Origin: Lacihabitans sp. CS3-21
GTDB taxonomy: Bacteria > Bacteroidota > Bacteroidia > Cytophagales > Spirosomataceae
Assembly (NCBI RefSeq): GCF_024343675.1
Contig: NZ_RJUD01000097.1
Coordinates: forward strand, 248,001-312,000
Reading direction: 5' to 3'
Length of the DNA stretch: 64,000 nt
Shown: piece after piece, positions 26,683 to 36,448 of the stretch
How the letters are laid out: every line of letters starts with the position of its first letter
How positions within the stretch are numbered: the first letter of the stretch is position 1
Notes under the pieces: generated by a model
The model's input: the letters and a program-made list of their open reading frames with translations, nothing else
What the model was told of the DNA's origin: nothing
Database searches by the model: none
Translations under genes and position numbers: made by a program

Positions 26683-27153
26683 TCAAGGTATAGGAAGAAC
26701 TTTCGTATTTTTGAAAGTTGACAATATGACCATAGTTTGCGTGCTGGCCACTACTTCAATTTCATTTATTGTTTCCATTATTAATGTCTGATAAGAAGCT
26801 ATGTCTCTTGCTATTACTTTCAGTAAGAAATCGCAAGATCCTGTAACGTGATGACATTCAATGATTTCAGGTACTGCTTCTATGGTCTTTACGAAGGATT
26901 CCGTGATAGATTTTCTGTGACCAGACAAGGTAACTTGAACAAAAGTCATTACACCTAAGCCCACTTTTTCTCTATCTATTTGAGCATGATAGCTTTCAAT
27001 AATACCTGTATTTTCAAGTTTTTTTACCCTTTCCAAAGTTGGTGCAGGAGAAAGGCCAATTTCTTTGGATAGTTGAGCGTTTGTTATTTTTCCGTTGCTC
27101 TGGAGTATTTCTAAAAGTTTGTGATCAATTTGATCTAATTTACCGACAGCCAT
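26683..27153 (-). CDS. Lrp/AsnC family transcriptional regulator
   Basis: Feast/famine regulator of 156 residues. The N-terminal helix-turn-helix is LDQIDHKLLEILQSNGKITNAQLSKEIGLSPAPTLERVKKL in type; the C-terminal RAM domain (GLGVMTFVQVTLSGH, VPEIIECHHVTGSCDFLLKVIARD) binds amino acids and oligomerises. The only non-divergent neighbour is the ATL operon, transcribed independently. Target genes and effector cannot be read from the sequence. Confidence 0.93.
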   Translation of the reverse strand: MAVGKLDQIDHKLLEILQSNGKITNAQLSKEIGLSPAPTLERVKKLENTGIIESYHAQIDREKVGLGVMTFVQVTLSGHRKSITESFVKTIEAVPEIIECHHVTGSCDFLLKVIARDIASYQTLIMETINEIEVVASTQTMVILSTFKNTKVLPIP

Positions 27154-27315
27154 TATTTTGTTTGATTGATGATTTCAGAATTTTATTCTGTGTAAAGATA
27201 CTATTTTATATTAAAATTCTAAATTATTTAAATAGACTTCTTTTTTAATGGTATGAAGGATATAGTATTTGTGTAAATAATAATATTTTAAATAAAAATA
27301 TTACAAAAACTCTTC

Positions 27316-27633
27316 CTAAAGTGAGAGCTCAATTTGGGGATCCCAATAGATTTTGGAGAAATTTTGAATCTTGTCTGCAATTATTTCTATTCCTTCAATT
27401 TCTAAAAGCTCTTGCATCCGTGTTGGGCTTTCAAAGTGGAGTTTTCCTGTTAGTATACCGTTGCGATTCACTACCCGATGAGCGGGAACATCATGAAGGC
27501 CATGGGCAGCATTCATAGCCCATCCCACTAACCTTGCACCGGTACTTAAATATTTGGCAATGGCTCCATAACTGGTCACTCTGCCTTTTGGTATTAGTTT
27601 TACAACCTCATATACCTCCTCAAAGCTTTGCAT
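27316..27633 (-). CDS. Alkyltransferase-like (ATL) DNA-binding protein
   Basis: MGMT/Ogt-fold protein of 105 residues lacking the catalytic Cys: the canonical PCHRV is PAHRV here. It keeps the helix-turn-helix and arginine finger ([25 protein letters not shown]). Known ATL proteins bind O6-alkylguanine without repairing it and hand the lesion to nucleotide excision repair; most carry PWHRV, so Ala is a less common substitution. The start overlaps DUF3109 by 14 bases, placing it last in a four-gene operon. Confidence 0.9.
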   Translation of the reverse strand: MQSFEEVYEVVKLIPKGRVTSYGAIAKYLSTGARLVGWAMNAAHGLHDVPAHRVVNRNGILTGKLHFESPTRMQELLEIEGIEIIADKIQNFSKIYWDPQIELSL

Positions 27634-28189
27634 CTTCGATTTCTTTGACCAGTTGATTGTACCACTTTTCGCCGTAGGCCCTAATAAGTGGTTCTTTCAA
27701 AAATTTATAAACTTCTACCCCAAGTTTATCGCCCAAAGCACATGCTTCAGAGCATATACTCCATCGGTCATAGTTTATTGCATGGTAGCTTTCGTACTTT
27801 GTGATTCTGATGGGGTATAAATGGCAAGAAATTGGTTTTTTGAAATCCACAACCCCGTCGTTATAAGCTTGTTCAATACCACATTGCAAGATTCCCTTTT
27901 GATCATAAACGGCATAAGCACATTCTTTTTCATCAATGGTTGTGGTAGAATAGTCACCTTCCCAATCCTTGATGTATTTGCCCTGTTCTTCAATGGCTTT
28001 AATGCCTTCTGGAGATAAATAGGGTTTTATTTTTTCGTAAATTTCCTCGAGAATGGGCAACTCAACGTCTTCGAGTGGAGCTCCAAGGTCTCCTTCAACA
28101 CAACAAGCACCTTTGCATTTTTCTATGTCACATACAAAAAACTTTTCAGCAACATCATCGCTTATGCATGTGTCTTCTATTAAGATCAT
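27620..28189 (-). CDS. DUF3109 family cysteine-rich protein
   Basis: Protein of 189 residues belonging to DUF3109, related to the YkgJ zinc/iron-chelating group. The clustered Cys [11 protein letters not shown] near residue 19 and further Cys in [26 protein letters not shown] and [10 protein letters not shown] suggest a metal-binding site. ATG 28189 overlaps the MltD-like stop by four bases (ATGA). Function unknown. Confidence 0.9.
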   Translation of the reverse strand: MILIEDTCISDDVAEKFFVCDIEKCKGACCVEGDLGAPLEDVELPILEEIYEKIKPYLSPEGIKAIEEQGKYIKDWEGDYSTTTIDEKECAYAVYDQKGILQCGIEQAYNDGVVDFKKPISCHLYPIRITKYESYHAINYDRWSICSEACALGDKLGVEVYKFLKEPLIRAYGEKWYNQLVKEIEDAKL

Positions 28190-30465
28190 TTCTTTATAAT
28201 AATTTTTGAACCAACCATGATTTCATTATCTGCCATGTTGTTCCATTTCTTTATGTCATTTACGCTAACATCATATTTTCTAGAAATACTATATAATGTT
28301 TCTCCTCTAGTCACTGTATGAGATGTACTACCTGAATTGCTTACTGGTTTTTTGGCCTCTGTAACAGGCTCTTTGCCAATTACTGCATTGGATGGTTTTT
28401 TGTTCGAAACCACCAACCTCTGACCTGAATTTATACTATTACCAGTTATGTTGTTCCATTCTTTAATTTGAGAAACTGAAACGTCATATTTTTTAGAAAT
28501 ACTGAAAAGCGTTTCACCAGAAGTCACCAAATGGGTTTGAGGCTTTGTTGTAACTGGTTCTTTTACGATTGGCTTAGGCTTTACCAATTCCTCCTCTCCA
28601 ATAGGTTCATCAGAAATAGGTTTTTTAGCAGGTATTTTAGCTATTCCCTCGTCTTTTGTTACAATTGTAGATGTGCCTATGGTCAATAATTGATTGGCTT
28701 TTAAACTCGCAGTGCTACTCATGTTGTTCATTTTGCGAAGTTCCTCTACCGTTAAATTATAACGTTTAGCAATCGAAAACATCGTTTCACCAGGCTTTAC
28801 CATATGTTTGGTATTGACAACTTTTGTAGTAGATTTTGTCTCACTTGTAGTCACAATTGGTGGTTTGGTGACTGAGGTATTCTTTGGTACAAATAAGTCG
28901 TCATTGATTTTAAGACCGTCAGACTTAGTGTCACCTATTGGTTTTTCAGTTTTAACAATCTCTGACGTCTTTGATACTTCAGTTTTTGGACTATCTATAA
29001 CGGTTTCAGTTTTAATTTCCTTAGGTGTTTCTTTTACTATTTCTTTAGGTTTTTCTAAAACCTCGGTTTTTTCTTTAATTACAGGAGGTGCATTGAATAC
29101 CACTTCTTCTTTTTTTGTGTAATCTTCTCTAATAGGCAATTTATCTTCCTCTTCTATCGCCTCTTTGATAACTTCGATTGGCTCATTTTTTGGTCTAGTT
29201 TTTTGTAACCAAATAACTCTTCCCGGTTGTAATCTTTCCGAATTTTTCATTCGGTTGTATTTCAGAAGATACTTTAAACCCACACCATATATTTGAGAGA
29301 CATCCCAGAGCGTTTGTTCTCCGTGTACAGTATGGAATTGTGTGGCCGCTTTCTTGCTTTTTTTCTCTAAATAGTAAATACTACCTTCTTTGGTTAAGTC
29401 TTTGTCTGTCATGTCATTATATGACAAGAACTTTCCAATTTTCATTTTAGCTTTTGCAGACAACTGAGCTACTTCTTCTCCAGATTGAGCCAAAATGCCC
29501 TTTTTGCCATTTATTTCATAATATACAGGGTCATCTGGTGAAGTTGAAACCATGGTGATTCTTTTAAGTTGGGGAAAACCCACATCAACCTTATTGGCAT
29601 CAACTCTTTTTTGAATCTTATTGGTTATTTCTTCAACATCTTCAATTCGTGAAAGAACGAGCACGTTGTAGGTTTTGTCTTCAGGTATGTTTGGGGCATA
29701 TAACCATGGATTATATTTACGAAGTTCTGTGATATCTGTCGTTAGCTCAACAGCTATTTCGGCCAGAGATTTTCCTTTTGTAGCATATTCGACGAATTTT
29801 TTTGGAGAATCTTTGAGTCTATTTAAACGATGCTCGAAGGCTATTCTGTGAGCGAGTGCTTTAATTAAATAGGGATCCGTGTTTTCATCAAATTTAACTT
29901 CACTTGCAAATGACCATTCTGGATTTATTTTATCCGAAGCACCTTCAACGCCCATGTTGTAAGCCATCATACAAGAAAGCCAGTTTTTGAAAATGAGATT
30001 GTGACGTTTAAGGTATAAGGCAGCAGCTTTTGTAGAAAGATATATGTTTTTCCTATCATCTTGCTTGTTATCTACTTTTAAGCCAACTTCTTTCGCAGTG
30101 GCTTCTTTGAATTGCCAAAATCCAACGGCATTTGAACTAGAAATAGCCTCAGGAAGTAAAGAACTTTCCAAAACAGCTATATACTTCATGTCCTCTGGAA
30201 TATCTTCTTCTTCTAAGATTTTCTCAATAATTGGAAAATACCATTGCATTCTTTCCAGTTTTTGTTCAAGAAACTTGTTTTGAGGAGTTAACAAGGAGGT
30301 GATTTCTGCATTTAAAGCTTTTAAAGCCTCTGGGTTGAGCTCAATGAGAATGTTTGCAAATTCCACTTTTTTAGGAGCTTCTGGAATACTCACTTGTGTT
30401 TGGGCAATAGCCAAGAAAAAGATAGGGTAGATCAATAAGAAAGCTAAAATTTTTTTCATTTTCAT
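28186..30465 (-). CDS. MltD-like lytic transglycosylase with multiple LysM domains
   Basis: Exported wall hydrolase of 759 residues. After a signal peptide comes a transglycosylase domain ([25 protein letters not shown] type, catalytic Glu in [20 protein letters not shown]). A degenerate LysM lies near residue 385. A long Lys/Glu/Pro/Thr-rich linker is followed by three clear LysM domains near 565, 645 and 715 ([48 protein letters not shown]). The ATG overlaps the O-methyltransferase stop by four bases. A shorter paralogue is encoded at 45.6-47.1 kb. Confidence 0.92.
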   Translation of the reverse strand: MKMKKILAFLLIYPIFFLAIAQTQVSIPEAPKKVEFANILIELNPEALKALNAEITSLLTPQNKFLEQKLERMQWYFPIIEKILEEEDIPEDMKYIAVLESSLLPEAISSSNAVGFWQFKEATAKEVGLKVDNKQDDRKNIYLSTKAAALYLKRHNLIFKNWLSCMMAYNMGVEGASDKINPEWSFASEVKFDENTDPYLIKALAHRIAFEHRLNRLKDSPKKFVEYATKGKSLAEIAVELTTDITELRKYNPWLYAPNIPEDKTYNVLVLSRIEDVEEITNKIQKRVDANKVDVGFPQLKRITMVSTSPDDPVYYEINGKKGILAQSGEEVAQLSAKAKMKIGKFLSYNDMTDKDLTKEGSIYYLEKKSKKAATQFHTVHGEQTLWDVSQIYGVGLKYLLKYNRMKNSERLQPGRVIWLQKTRPKNEPIEVIKEAIEEEDKLPIREDYTKKEEVVFNAPPVIKEKTEVLEKPKEIVKETPKEIKTETVIDSPKTEVSKTSEIVKTEKPIGDTKSDGLKINDDLFVPKNTSVTKPPIVTTSETKSTTKVVNTKHMVKPGETMFSIAKRYNLTVEELRKMNNMSSTASLKANQLLTIGTSTIVTKDEGIAKIPAKKPISDEPIGEEELVKPKPIVKEPVTTKPQTHLVTSGETLFSISKKYDVSVSQIKEWNNITGNSINSGQRLVVSNKKPSNAVIGKEPVTEAKKPVSNSGSTSHTVTRGETLYSISRKYDVSVNDIKKWNNMADNEIMVGSKIIIKK

Positions 30466-31103
30466 TTTATTTTTCTGGAGACAAATAATCCGTCTCTTAT
30501 GGGTAATAGCACTTTATTAGTTCTGTTATCATTCTGGACATGTACATTGAATGCTCTTAGTAACTTGGTAGTCGCATCGTTTTTGGATGTATCCAATACT
30601 TTAGCATCCCAAAGTACATTGTCACTTATTATTAAGCCTCCAATGTTAAGTTTTTCAATTATTAAATCATAATATTTGATATAGTTTAACTTATCTGCAT
30701 CAATAAAAACCAAATCAAATCTACAATTTAGGCTAGGTATCACTTCCAAGGCATTGCCAATTTTTAGGTCTATTTTGTCATTTAGACCCGCCAAGTTTAT
30801 ATTACTTTTTATCTTTGTTTCAAATTCCTCATTTGCTTCAATGGTAATTAATCGACCATTTTCCGCTAAACCTTCTGCCAAGCAAATGGCCGAGTAACCA
30901 ACAAAAGTTCCAATCTCAAGAACACTTTTAGGTTGGAGAATTTGCGAAATCATTGAAAGTAACCTTCCTTGCAAATGACCAGATAGCATCCTGGGTTTTA
31001 ATAAATTGGCGTGCGTATCTCTACTTATTTGCCTTAAAACCTCCGGTTCATTGCTACTGTGATTTTCACAATATCCGTACAACTTCTCAATTGCTGTATT
31101 CAT
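30462..31103 (-). CDS. SAM-dependent O-methyltransferase (catechol type)
   Basis: Class I methyltransferase of 213 residues resembling the CCoAOMT/TrmR group. Motif I is VLEIGTFVGYSAICLAEGL; the divalent metal site residues lie in LVFIDADKLNYIKYYDLI and GLIISDNVLWDAKV. The N-terminus PRMLSGHLQGRLLSMISQIL is typical. TrmR-like tRNA uridine methylation and small-molecule methylation are both possible. It is first gene of the operon with the MltD-like, DUF3109 and ATL genes. Confidence 0.88.
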   Translation of the reverse strand: MNTAIEKLYGYCENHSSNEPEVLRQISRDTHANLLKPRMLSGHLQGRLLSMISQILQPKSVLEIGTFVGYSAICLAEGLAENGRLITIEANEEFETKIKSNINLAGLNDKIDLKIGNALEVIPSLNCRFDLVFIDADKLNYIKYYDLIIEKLNIGGLIISDNVLWDAKVLDTSKNDATTKLLRAFNVHVQNDNRTNKVLLPIRDGLFVSRKIK

Positions 31104-31110
31104 CTATATG

Positions 31111-31118
31111 CAAAAATA
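31111..31118 (-). promoter_or_regulatory. Bacteroidota promoter of the O-methyltransferase operon
   Basis: On the minus strand TATTTTTG fits TAnnTTTG, and a TTTG lies 21 bases upstream, the known spacing of the -33 element. It is 7 bases from the ATG, so the transcript would be leaderless or nearly so. Confidence 0.5.
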
Positions 31119-31193
31119 AAAATATTATTTTGTAAATTCCAAATTTATTATTTATATTATATTTTCAGAAAATAATGAAAATAATTTTATATT

Positions 31194-31217
31194 AAAAAAG
31201 CCCCGAAAGGCTTTCTC
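31194..31217 (-). terminator. Intrinsic terminator after infB
   Basis: On the minus strand a stem AAAGCC/GGGCTTT (loop TTTCG) runs into a T-run, nine bases past the infB stop. It ends the rimP-nusA-infB transcript. Confidence 0.85.
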
Positions 31218-31225
31218 AATTTTAT

Positions 31226-34200
31226 TTACAAGGTTCTTTTAAGTTCTCTTATTTCAAAGCTTTCAATGATGTCATCCATCATGATATCATTAAAGTTTTT
31301 GATACTCAATCCACATTCATAGCCATTTTTCACTTCAGCTACATCGTCTTTAAAACGTTTCAATTGGGCTATCTCACCTTCATGAACCACTATACCTTCA
31401 CGGATTATTCTCACTTTATTGTTACGTTTCACATAACCATCAGTTACATAACATCCCGCAATGGTACCCACTTTGCTGATTTTGAATACTTCTCTGACTT
31501 GAATATTTCCTGTCACTACCTCTTCTTCTTTAGGGGCCAACATACCTTCCATGGCCGCCTTTATTTCATTGATGGCGTCATAGATGATAGAATATAGTCT
31601 GATTTCGATTTGCTCGGCATCGGCTATTTTTCTTGCATTGTTTGAAGGTCTCACCTGGAAACCGATAACGATAGCATCAGCTGCAGAAGCTAATGTTACG
31701 TCAGACTCAGATATTTGACCCACAGCTTTATGTACAATATTTACTTGTACCTCATCTGTTGATAGTTTCAATAATGAATCAGACAAGGCTTCAACTGAAC
31801 CATCCACGTCACCTTTAACAATAACGTTAAGTTCTTTAAATGTTCCAATTGCTTTTCTTCTACCAATCTCATCCAATGTGATGTGTTTCTTGGCTCTGAT
31901 GCTCATCTCACGGTTAAGTTGCTCACGTTTGTTGGCAATTTCACGAGCTTCTCTATCTGACCCCATGATATTGAACTTATCGCCCGCTTGTGGTGCACCA
32001 GGAAGTCCCAATATCTGTACGGGTTGTGAAGGTCCAGCTTCTTTTACTCGCTCACCTAAGGAGTTTACTAGGGCTTTAACTCTACCAAAGTATTGTCCTG
32101 CCAACATGATATCTCCAATTTTTAGCGTACCGTTTTCTACCAATATCGTAGATACATAACCTCGACCTTTGTCAAGAGAGGCTTCTATGACAGTTCCAAA
32201 TGAATTTCTGTTTGGATTTGCTTTAAGTTCAAGCAATTCAGCTTCTAATAAAACTTTATCCAATAATTCATCTATACCAATTCCAGATTTTGCAGATACT
32301 TCTTGCTCTTGGTATTTACCACCCCAACTTTCTACCAAAATATTTTCCTTGGCCAAATCTTCTCTGATTTTAGCAGGGTTGGCGTTTGGTTTATCTATTT
32401 TATTGAATGCAAATACGATAGGCACCCCAGCGTTTTGAGCATGGTTGATGGCCTCTTTGGTTTGAGGCATCACACTATCGTCGGCAGATATTACAATGAT
32501 TACAACGTCAGTTACTTTGGCTCCTCTGGCTCTCATGGCCGTAAATGCCTCGTGACCAGGCGTATCAAGGAAGGTTATAGATTTTCCTTTATTGTCGCCT
32601 TCTTTTATAGTTACAGAATAAGCTCCGATGTGCTGCGTAATTCCGCCTGCCTCTCCTGATGCTACTTTGGATCTTCTTATATAGTCAAGTAATGAAGTTT
32701 TACCGTGGTCAACGTGTCCCATGATCGTTACGATTGGAGCACGGTGAATCAAGTCTTCTTCTTTATCAACCATTATTTCGGTATCAAAAGAAACTTCTTC
32801 TTCTGCAGAAATAAATTCTACGTCAAAATTAAATTCAAGAGCAATCATTTGAATGGTTTCTGCATCCAATCTTTGGTTGATTGAAGCGAAAATACCCATT
32901 TTCATACAGCTTGCAATTACTTCTGTTACGGTAACATTCATCAATGAGGCCAACTCTGAAGCCGAAATGAATTCGGTTACTTTCAAAGTACCGCTTTCCT
33001 CCAATTCTTGTTGATCTAATGCGTCCTGAGCCTCGGCACGGTTTCTACGTTTTTCTTTACGATACTTAGAACCAAACTCGTTGCCTTTATTTTGCAATTT
33101 AGACATGGTAGTCTTGATGTTGTCCTTAACATCATCTTGAGACACCGATTCTTTTCTATTTCCGCCTTTTTTGAAGTCTTTCTTACCTCCAGTGTTTCCG
33201 CCGCCACCTTGGTTTTGGTTGGGAGCAGTAGTAGTCGGTTTGTTGTCTGTATTAGCTCCGCCTCCACTAAATGGTGGTTTTGGTGCTCCAGTATTAGGTG
33301 TATTTGGAGTATTTGGTGAGTGCGGTCTATTTGGACCAACTGCCTTAGGGTCTTTTCTGAAGTTTTCAAAATTCGACTTCGTAGTATCGCCTACTTTTTC
33401 ACCACCAACTATTACTCTTTTTCTTTTACGTTTTTGTTTTAGTTCCTCTTTGGTTAGCGGCTTACGCTCAACAGGAAGTTCAATTTTGCCTAAAACCTTC
33501 AATCCTTGAAGCTTATCTCCTTGGGCTTTAATGAGCTTTGGAGGTAGTATTTCATCGATTTTATCTTCTTCAACAACTATTTTAGGTTTTGGGGTTTCTT
33601 CTATTTCCTCAAATACCTCATCAATAATTTCTGCTAAAACCGGTGCTTTTGGTTTTTCTTCTTTAATCTCAACTTTCTGTTCCTCTACCTTAGGTTCTAC
33701 CTTTGGCTCCTCTTTTACAATAACAACCTCAGGTACAACTTCAACAGGTTTAGCAACTTCAATTGGCTTAATTTCAACCACTGGTGCTGGTTTTTCTTCA
33801 ATTATAACCGGAGCAACCTCTACAGGCTTGTCTACAACAATTGGTATAATTGGCTCTGGCTTTGTTTCAACTTTCGGTTCTTCTTTTATTGCCTCAGGTT
33901 CAAAATCGATAGGAACAATTTTGGCAGGTCCTTTGCTGTTTAGGTCTATTTTTCCCAGAACTTTAGGCCCTTGGAGGTTGTGTTCTATTTTGATTATTTC
34001 AGGCTCTTCAGGTTCTTCTCTGAAATACAAGATTTCATCACTAGTTTTAGCTGGCGACGATGATTCAGATGGTGAAACTGAAGTAGAACCGCCACCCATT
34101 TCTCTTAGAAGCTCGGGGGCATGTAGCTCTTTTGATAAAACCTCAAGTAAGTCAAATGAAAGTTTGGCGTTGGGATTATTATCAATACGATGCCCTTTTG

Positions 34201-34285
34201 AGCTGAGAATCTCAATAATGGTAATTGTACCTACGTTAAGTTTCTTGGCCGCTTGGCTAAGTCGCATCATTTTTTCTTCTGCCAT
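31226..34285 (-). CDS. infB: Translation initiation factor IF-2
   Basis: GTPase that brings initiator tRNA to the 30S subunit; 1019 residues. The N-terminal helix domain ([19 protein letters not shown]) is followed by a long Pro/Glu/Lys/Val-rich linker (to about residue 270), a Gly/Asn/Pro-rich tract, a second IF2-N-like domain ([20 protein letters not shown]) and the G domain: G1 [15 protein letters not shown]3 [16 protein letters not shown] and G4 FNKIDKP. Domains II, III and the C-terminal tRNA-binding domain are complete. It is the last gene of the operon; nusA is 60 bases upstream. The skewed linker produces large spurious antisense frames. Confidence 0.98.
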   Translation of the reverse strand: MAEEKMMRLSQAAKKLNVGTITIIEILSSKGHRIDNNPNAKLSFDLLEVLSKELHAPELLREMGGGSTSVSPSESSSPAKTSDEILYFREEPEEPEIIKIEHNLQGPKVLGKIDLNSKGPAKIVPIDFEPEAIKEEPKVETKPEPIIPIVVDKPVEVAPVIIEEKPAPVVEIKPIEVAKPVEVVPEVVIVKEEPKVEPKVEEQKVEIKEEKPKAPVLAEIIDEVFEEIEETPKPKIVVEEDKIDEILPPKLIKAQGDKLQGLKVLGKIELPVERKPLTKEELKQKRKRKRVIVGGEKVGDTTKSNFENFRKDPKAVGPNRPHSPNTPNTPNTGAPKPPFSGGGANTDNKPTTTAPNQNQGGGGNTGGKKDFKKGGNRKESVSQDDVKDNIKTTMSKLQNKGNEFGSKYRKEKRRNRAEAQDALDQQELEESGTLKVTEFISASELASLMNVTVTEVIASCMKMGIFASINQRLDAETIQMIALEFNFDVEFISAEEEVSFDTEIMVDKEEDLIHRAPIVTIMGHVDHGKTSLLDYIRRSKVASGEAGGITQHIGAYSVTIKEGDNKGKSITFLDTPGHEAFTAMRARGAKVTDVVIIVISADDSVMPQTKEAINHAQNAGVPIVFAFNKIDKPNANPAKIREDLAKENILVESWGGKYQEQEVSAKSGIGIDELLDKVLLEAELLELKANPNRNSFGTVIEASLDKGRGYVSTILVENGTLKIGDIMLAGQYFGRVKALVNSLGERVKEAGPSQPVQILGLPGAPQAGDKFNIMGSDREAREIANKREQLNREMSIRAKKHITLDEIGRRKAIGTFKELNVIVKGDVDGSVEALSDSLLKLSTDEVQVNIVHKAVGQISESDVTLASAADAIVIGFQVRPSNNARKIADAEQIEIRLYSIIYDAINEIKAAMEGMLAPKEEEVVTGNIQVREVFKISKVGTIAGCYVTDGYVKRNNKVRIIREGIVVHEGEIAQLKRFKDDVAEVKNGYECGLSIKNFNDIMMDDIIESFEIRELKRTL

Positions 34286-34345
34286 AAATATTTCTTAAAT
34301 TTTATAAAAACAATTGTAATTTGGTGTGGATTAGTGTTTTACGTA

Positions 34346-35590
34346 TCAATCAAATTCTTTTCTTAGGATATCTAATACTTCGTCAACAGTTTCTTCTTCA
34401 AGCTCTGTTCTTCTTACTAAATCAGCCTTACCGATAGTCAATACAGATTTTGCAGTGTCTAAGCCAATTTTTCTGAACTCCAACAATATCCACTCGTCTA
34501 TTTCGTCGGTGAACTCCATCAAGTCTACGTCTTCTTCTTCCACGACACCTTCGATGTCTCTGAAAACGTCGATTTCTAAACCAATAAGTTTGGAAGCCAA
34601 TTTGATATTAAGACCACCTTTACCAATTGCTAAAGAAACTTGATCGGGTTTTAAGAAAACTGAAACTCTTTCATTGTTTTCGTTAATTCTGATGTTACTG
34701 ATTTTTGCCGGACTTAGTGATCTTGAAATCAGCAAGTTGGTGTTGTCAGTCCATTGGATAACGTCGATATTTTCGTTTTCAAGCTCTCTCACGATAGAGT
34801 GAATTCTCGAACCTTTCATACCCACACAAGCTCCAACTGGATCTATTCTGTCGTCGAAGGATTCTACTGCTACTTTAGCCCTTTCACCTGGTTCTCTTAC
34901 TATTTTACGAATAGAAATTACGCCGTCTTGAATCTCTGGTATTTCAAGTTCAAACAAACGCTCTAAGAAAACTGGCGAAGTTCTTGAAAGAGTAAGTTTT
35001 GGATTACCATTGTTTATTTCAACCTTGTGAATAATTGCTCTTATGCTGGTTCCTTTACGGAATCTATCTTTTGGTATTTGTTCGCCTTTTGGTAGAGATA
35101 GCTCATTGCCTTCTTCATCCATACAGATTACCTCCTTACCCAATATCTGATAAACATCTACAGTTACTAATTCTCCAACTTGATCCTTGTATTGGTCAAA
35201 AAGCATTTCTTTTTCAAGATCTTTAACTTTTTGAATCAAAGTTTGGCGTGCAGTTTGAACAATTCTTCTACCGAAATCTTCAATTTTTACTTCTTCAGCC
35301 ACTTCTTCACCTATCTCGAAGTCAGGCTCTATTTTCTTAGCTTCAGACAAAGGAATTTTATCTGTATCCCAAATGTCTTCGGAGTTATCGTCAACGATTT
35401 CTCTGGTCCTCCACATCTCTAAGTCACCACTTTCGGCGTTTAGGATGATGTCAAAATTATGATCATCGCCGTAGGCTTTACGAATCATGGTTCTTAGCAC
35501 ATCCTCAAGGATAGCTATCATGGTTGGCCTATCGATGTTTTTTTCTCTGGCAAACTCAGCAAACGATTCAATTAAATCTCCACTATGCAT
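34346..35590 (-). CDS. nusA: Transcription termination/antitermination factor NusA
   Basis: RNA polymerase-associated factor of 414 residues. The N-terminal polymerase-binding domain (REKNIDRPTMIAILEDVLRTMIRKAYG), S1 domain (GELVTVDVYQILGKEV), and KH1 and KH2 (DPVGACVGMKGSRIHSIVREL; SLAIGKGGLNIKLASKLIG) are visible. The C-terminal tail ends after one short helical repeat, without the long acidic repeats of E. coli NusA. It lies between rimP (13 bases) and infB (60 bases). Confidence 0.97.
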   Translation of the reverse strand: MHSGDLIESFAEFAREKNIDRPTMIAILEDVLRTMIRKAYGDDHNFDIILNAESGDLEMWRTREIVDDNSEDIWDTDKIPLSEAKKIEPDFEIGEEVAEEVKIEDFGRRIVQTARQTLIQKVKDLEKEMLFDQYKDQVGELVTVDVYQILGKEVICMDEEGNELSLPKGEQIPKDRFRKGTSIRAIIHKVEINNGNPKLTLSRTSPVFLERLFELEIPEIQDGVISIRKIVREPGERAKVAVESFDDRIDPVGACVGMKGSRIHSIVRELENENIDVIQWTDNTNLLISRSLSPAKISNIRINENNERVSVFLKPDQVSLAIGKGGLNIKLASKLIGLEIDVFRDIEGVVEEEDVDLMEFTDEIDEWILLEFRKIGLDTAKSVLTIGKADLVRRTELEEETVDEVLDILRKEFD

Positions 35591-35603
35591 ACGTGTCTAT
35601 GTT

Positions 35604-36062
35604 TTATTTAAATGAAATGATAACTTTAGCTTCTTTGATATTTTCAATCAATAAAGTCATCGCTTCAGGTTTTATTTTCTTTTTTGCTTCAGGTTCTAAC
35701 GTTATTTTTCCGTTGGAAACTTGCGTGAGTGTTCCTTTTACTTCACTCAAATCTTCCAATGTCACTTTTAAGGTTCTTCCGATATTTTTGGTATATTGTC
35801 TTTCAAACTTTAGTGGGCTATCTGCACCGGGAGATGAAACTTCCAAAACAAATGCTACATCTATTATTTCTTCTAGTTCGATACCCAATTTTCGACTAAC
35901 TTCACCACATTCGTCTATGGAAATGCCTTCATCAGAATCAATAAATACAGTTATTTTTTTTCTGATTTTGGAGTCGGAAACAACAACATCAACCAAATAA
36001 TAATCCGTGGTGGATATTATTTCGTCTAAAAATTTCACTACTGCTTCTTTAAGAGCCATCAA
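35604..36062 (-). CDS. rimP: Ribosome maturation factor RimP
   Basis: Assists 30S assembly; 152 residues with the N-terminal domain (YYLVDVVVSDSKIRKKITVFIDSDEGISIDEC type) and C-terminal SH3-like domain (LEVSSPGADSPLKFERQYTKNIGR). Two adjacent ATG codons open the gene (36062 and 36059). It is first in the classic rimP-nusA-infB operon. An apparent intrinsic terminator lies just upstream in its own leader, suggesting attenuation. Confidence 0.95.
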   Translation of the reverse strand: MMALKEAVVKFLDEIISTTDYYLVDVVVSDSKIRKKITVFIDSDEGISIDECGEVSRKLGIELEEIIDVAFVLEVSSPGADSPLKFERQYTKNIGRTLKVTLEDLSEVKGTLTQVSNGKITLEPEAKKKIKPEAMTLLIENIKEAKVIISFK

Positions 36063-36091
36063 AAAACTACAAAACTAAGATGATTACCAAC

Positions 36092-36115
36092 AAAAAAGGA
36101 GGTTTTAGACCCCCT
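36092..36115 (-). terminator. Terminator hairpin in the rimP-nusA-infB leader (candidate attenuator)
   Basis: On the minus strand the stem AGGGGGT / ACCTCCT (7 bp with one G-U pair, loop CTAAA) is followed at once by six T. It lies 30 bases before the rimP ATG and downstream of the -7 box at 36133-36140, and no minus-strand gene precedes it, since the next gene is divergent. It would thus terminate the operon's own nascent transcript. Confidence 0.6.
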
Positions 36116-36132
36116 CATTCTTCTTTTCGATG

Positions 36133-36140
36133 CAAAATTA
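36133..36140 (-). promoter_or_regulatory. Bacteroidota -7 box for rimP-nusA-infB
   Basis: TAATTTTG on the minus strand matches TAnnTTTG. It would place the transcript start near 36127, giving a leader of about 65 bases that contains the terminator hairpin. No good -33 element is evident. Confidence 0.45.
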
Positions 36141-36421
36141 GTCTATTTTTTGGTAAATTCCATATTATTTTTAAAAAAACTATATAAAATCTTATTACAA
36201 ATGACATCCTTTATTCTCATAAATTAATTGGTCAAAACGGTGATTTAGTAATAATTGAGAGCTTCTCTCGCTTTTGGTCGTTCGGAATTATTATTGGAAT
36301 TCTAAAATTAAATTTCTTATCAAAATGTCGCTCCTAATTGAAAATATTTTAGTGACCAGATATCTATTTTAGCGTTATTAATTGCTTTGCTTATTTATAT
36401 TTTGGAGCATAATGGCTATTA
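36141..36421. other. Intergenic space upstream of rimP and the EEP gene
   Basis: AT-rich spacer between divergent genes. Apart from the rimP promoter and terminator hairpin at its left edge I see no tRNA, small ORF or repeat in it. Confidence 0.6.
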
Positions 36422-36448
36422 TTGCATTTCTATAAACTAATATATTTA

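Noticed and set aside
28200-28800. CRISPR-like repeats at DNA level
   Set aside because: The repetition is the coding sequence for successive LysM domains; no short identical repeats with unique spacers are present.
33531-34298. A 255-codon plus-strand frame, Ser/Thr/Gly rich
   Set aside because: It is antisense to the Glu/Pro/Val-rich linker of infB, whose skewed codons keep the opposite frame open.
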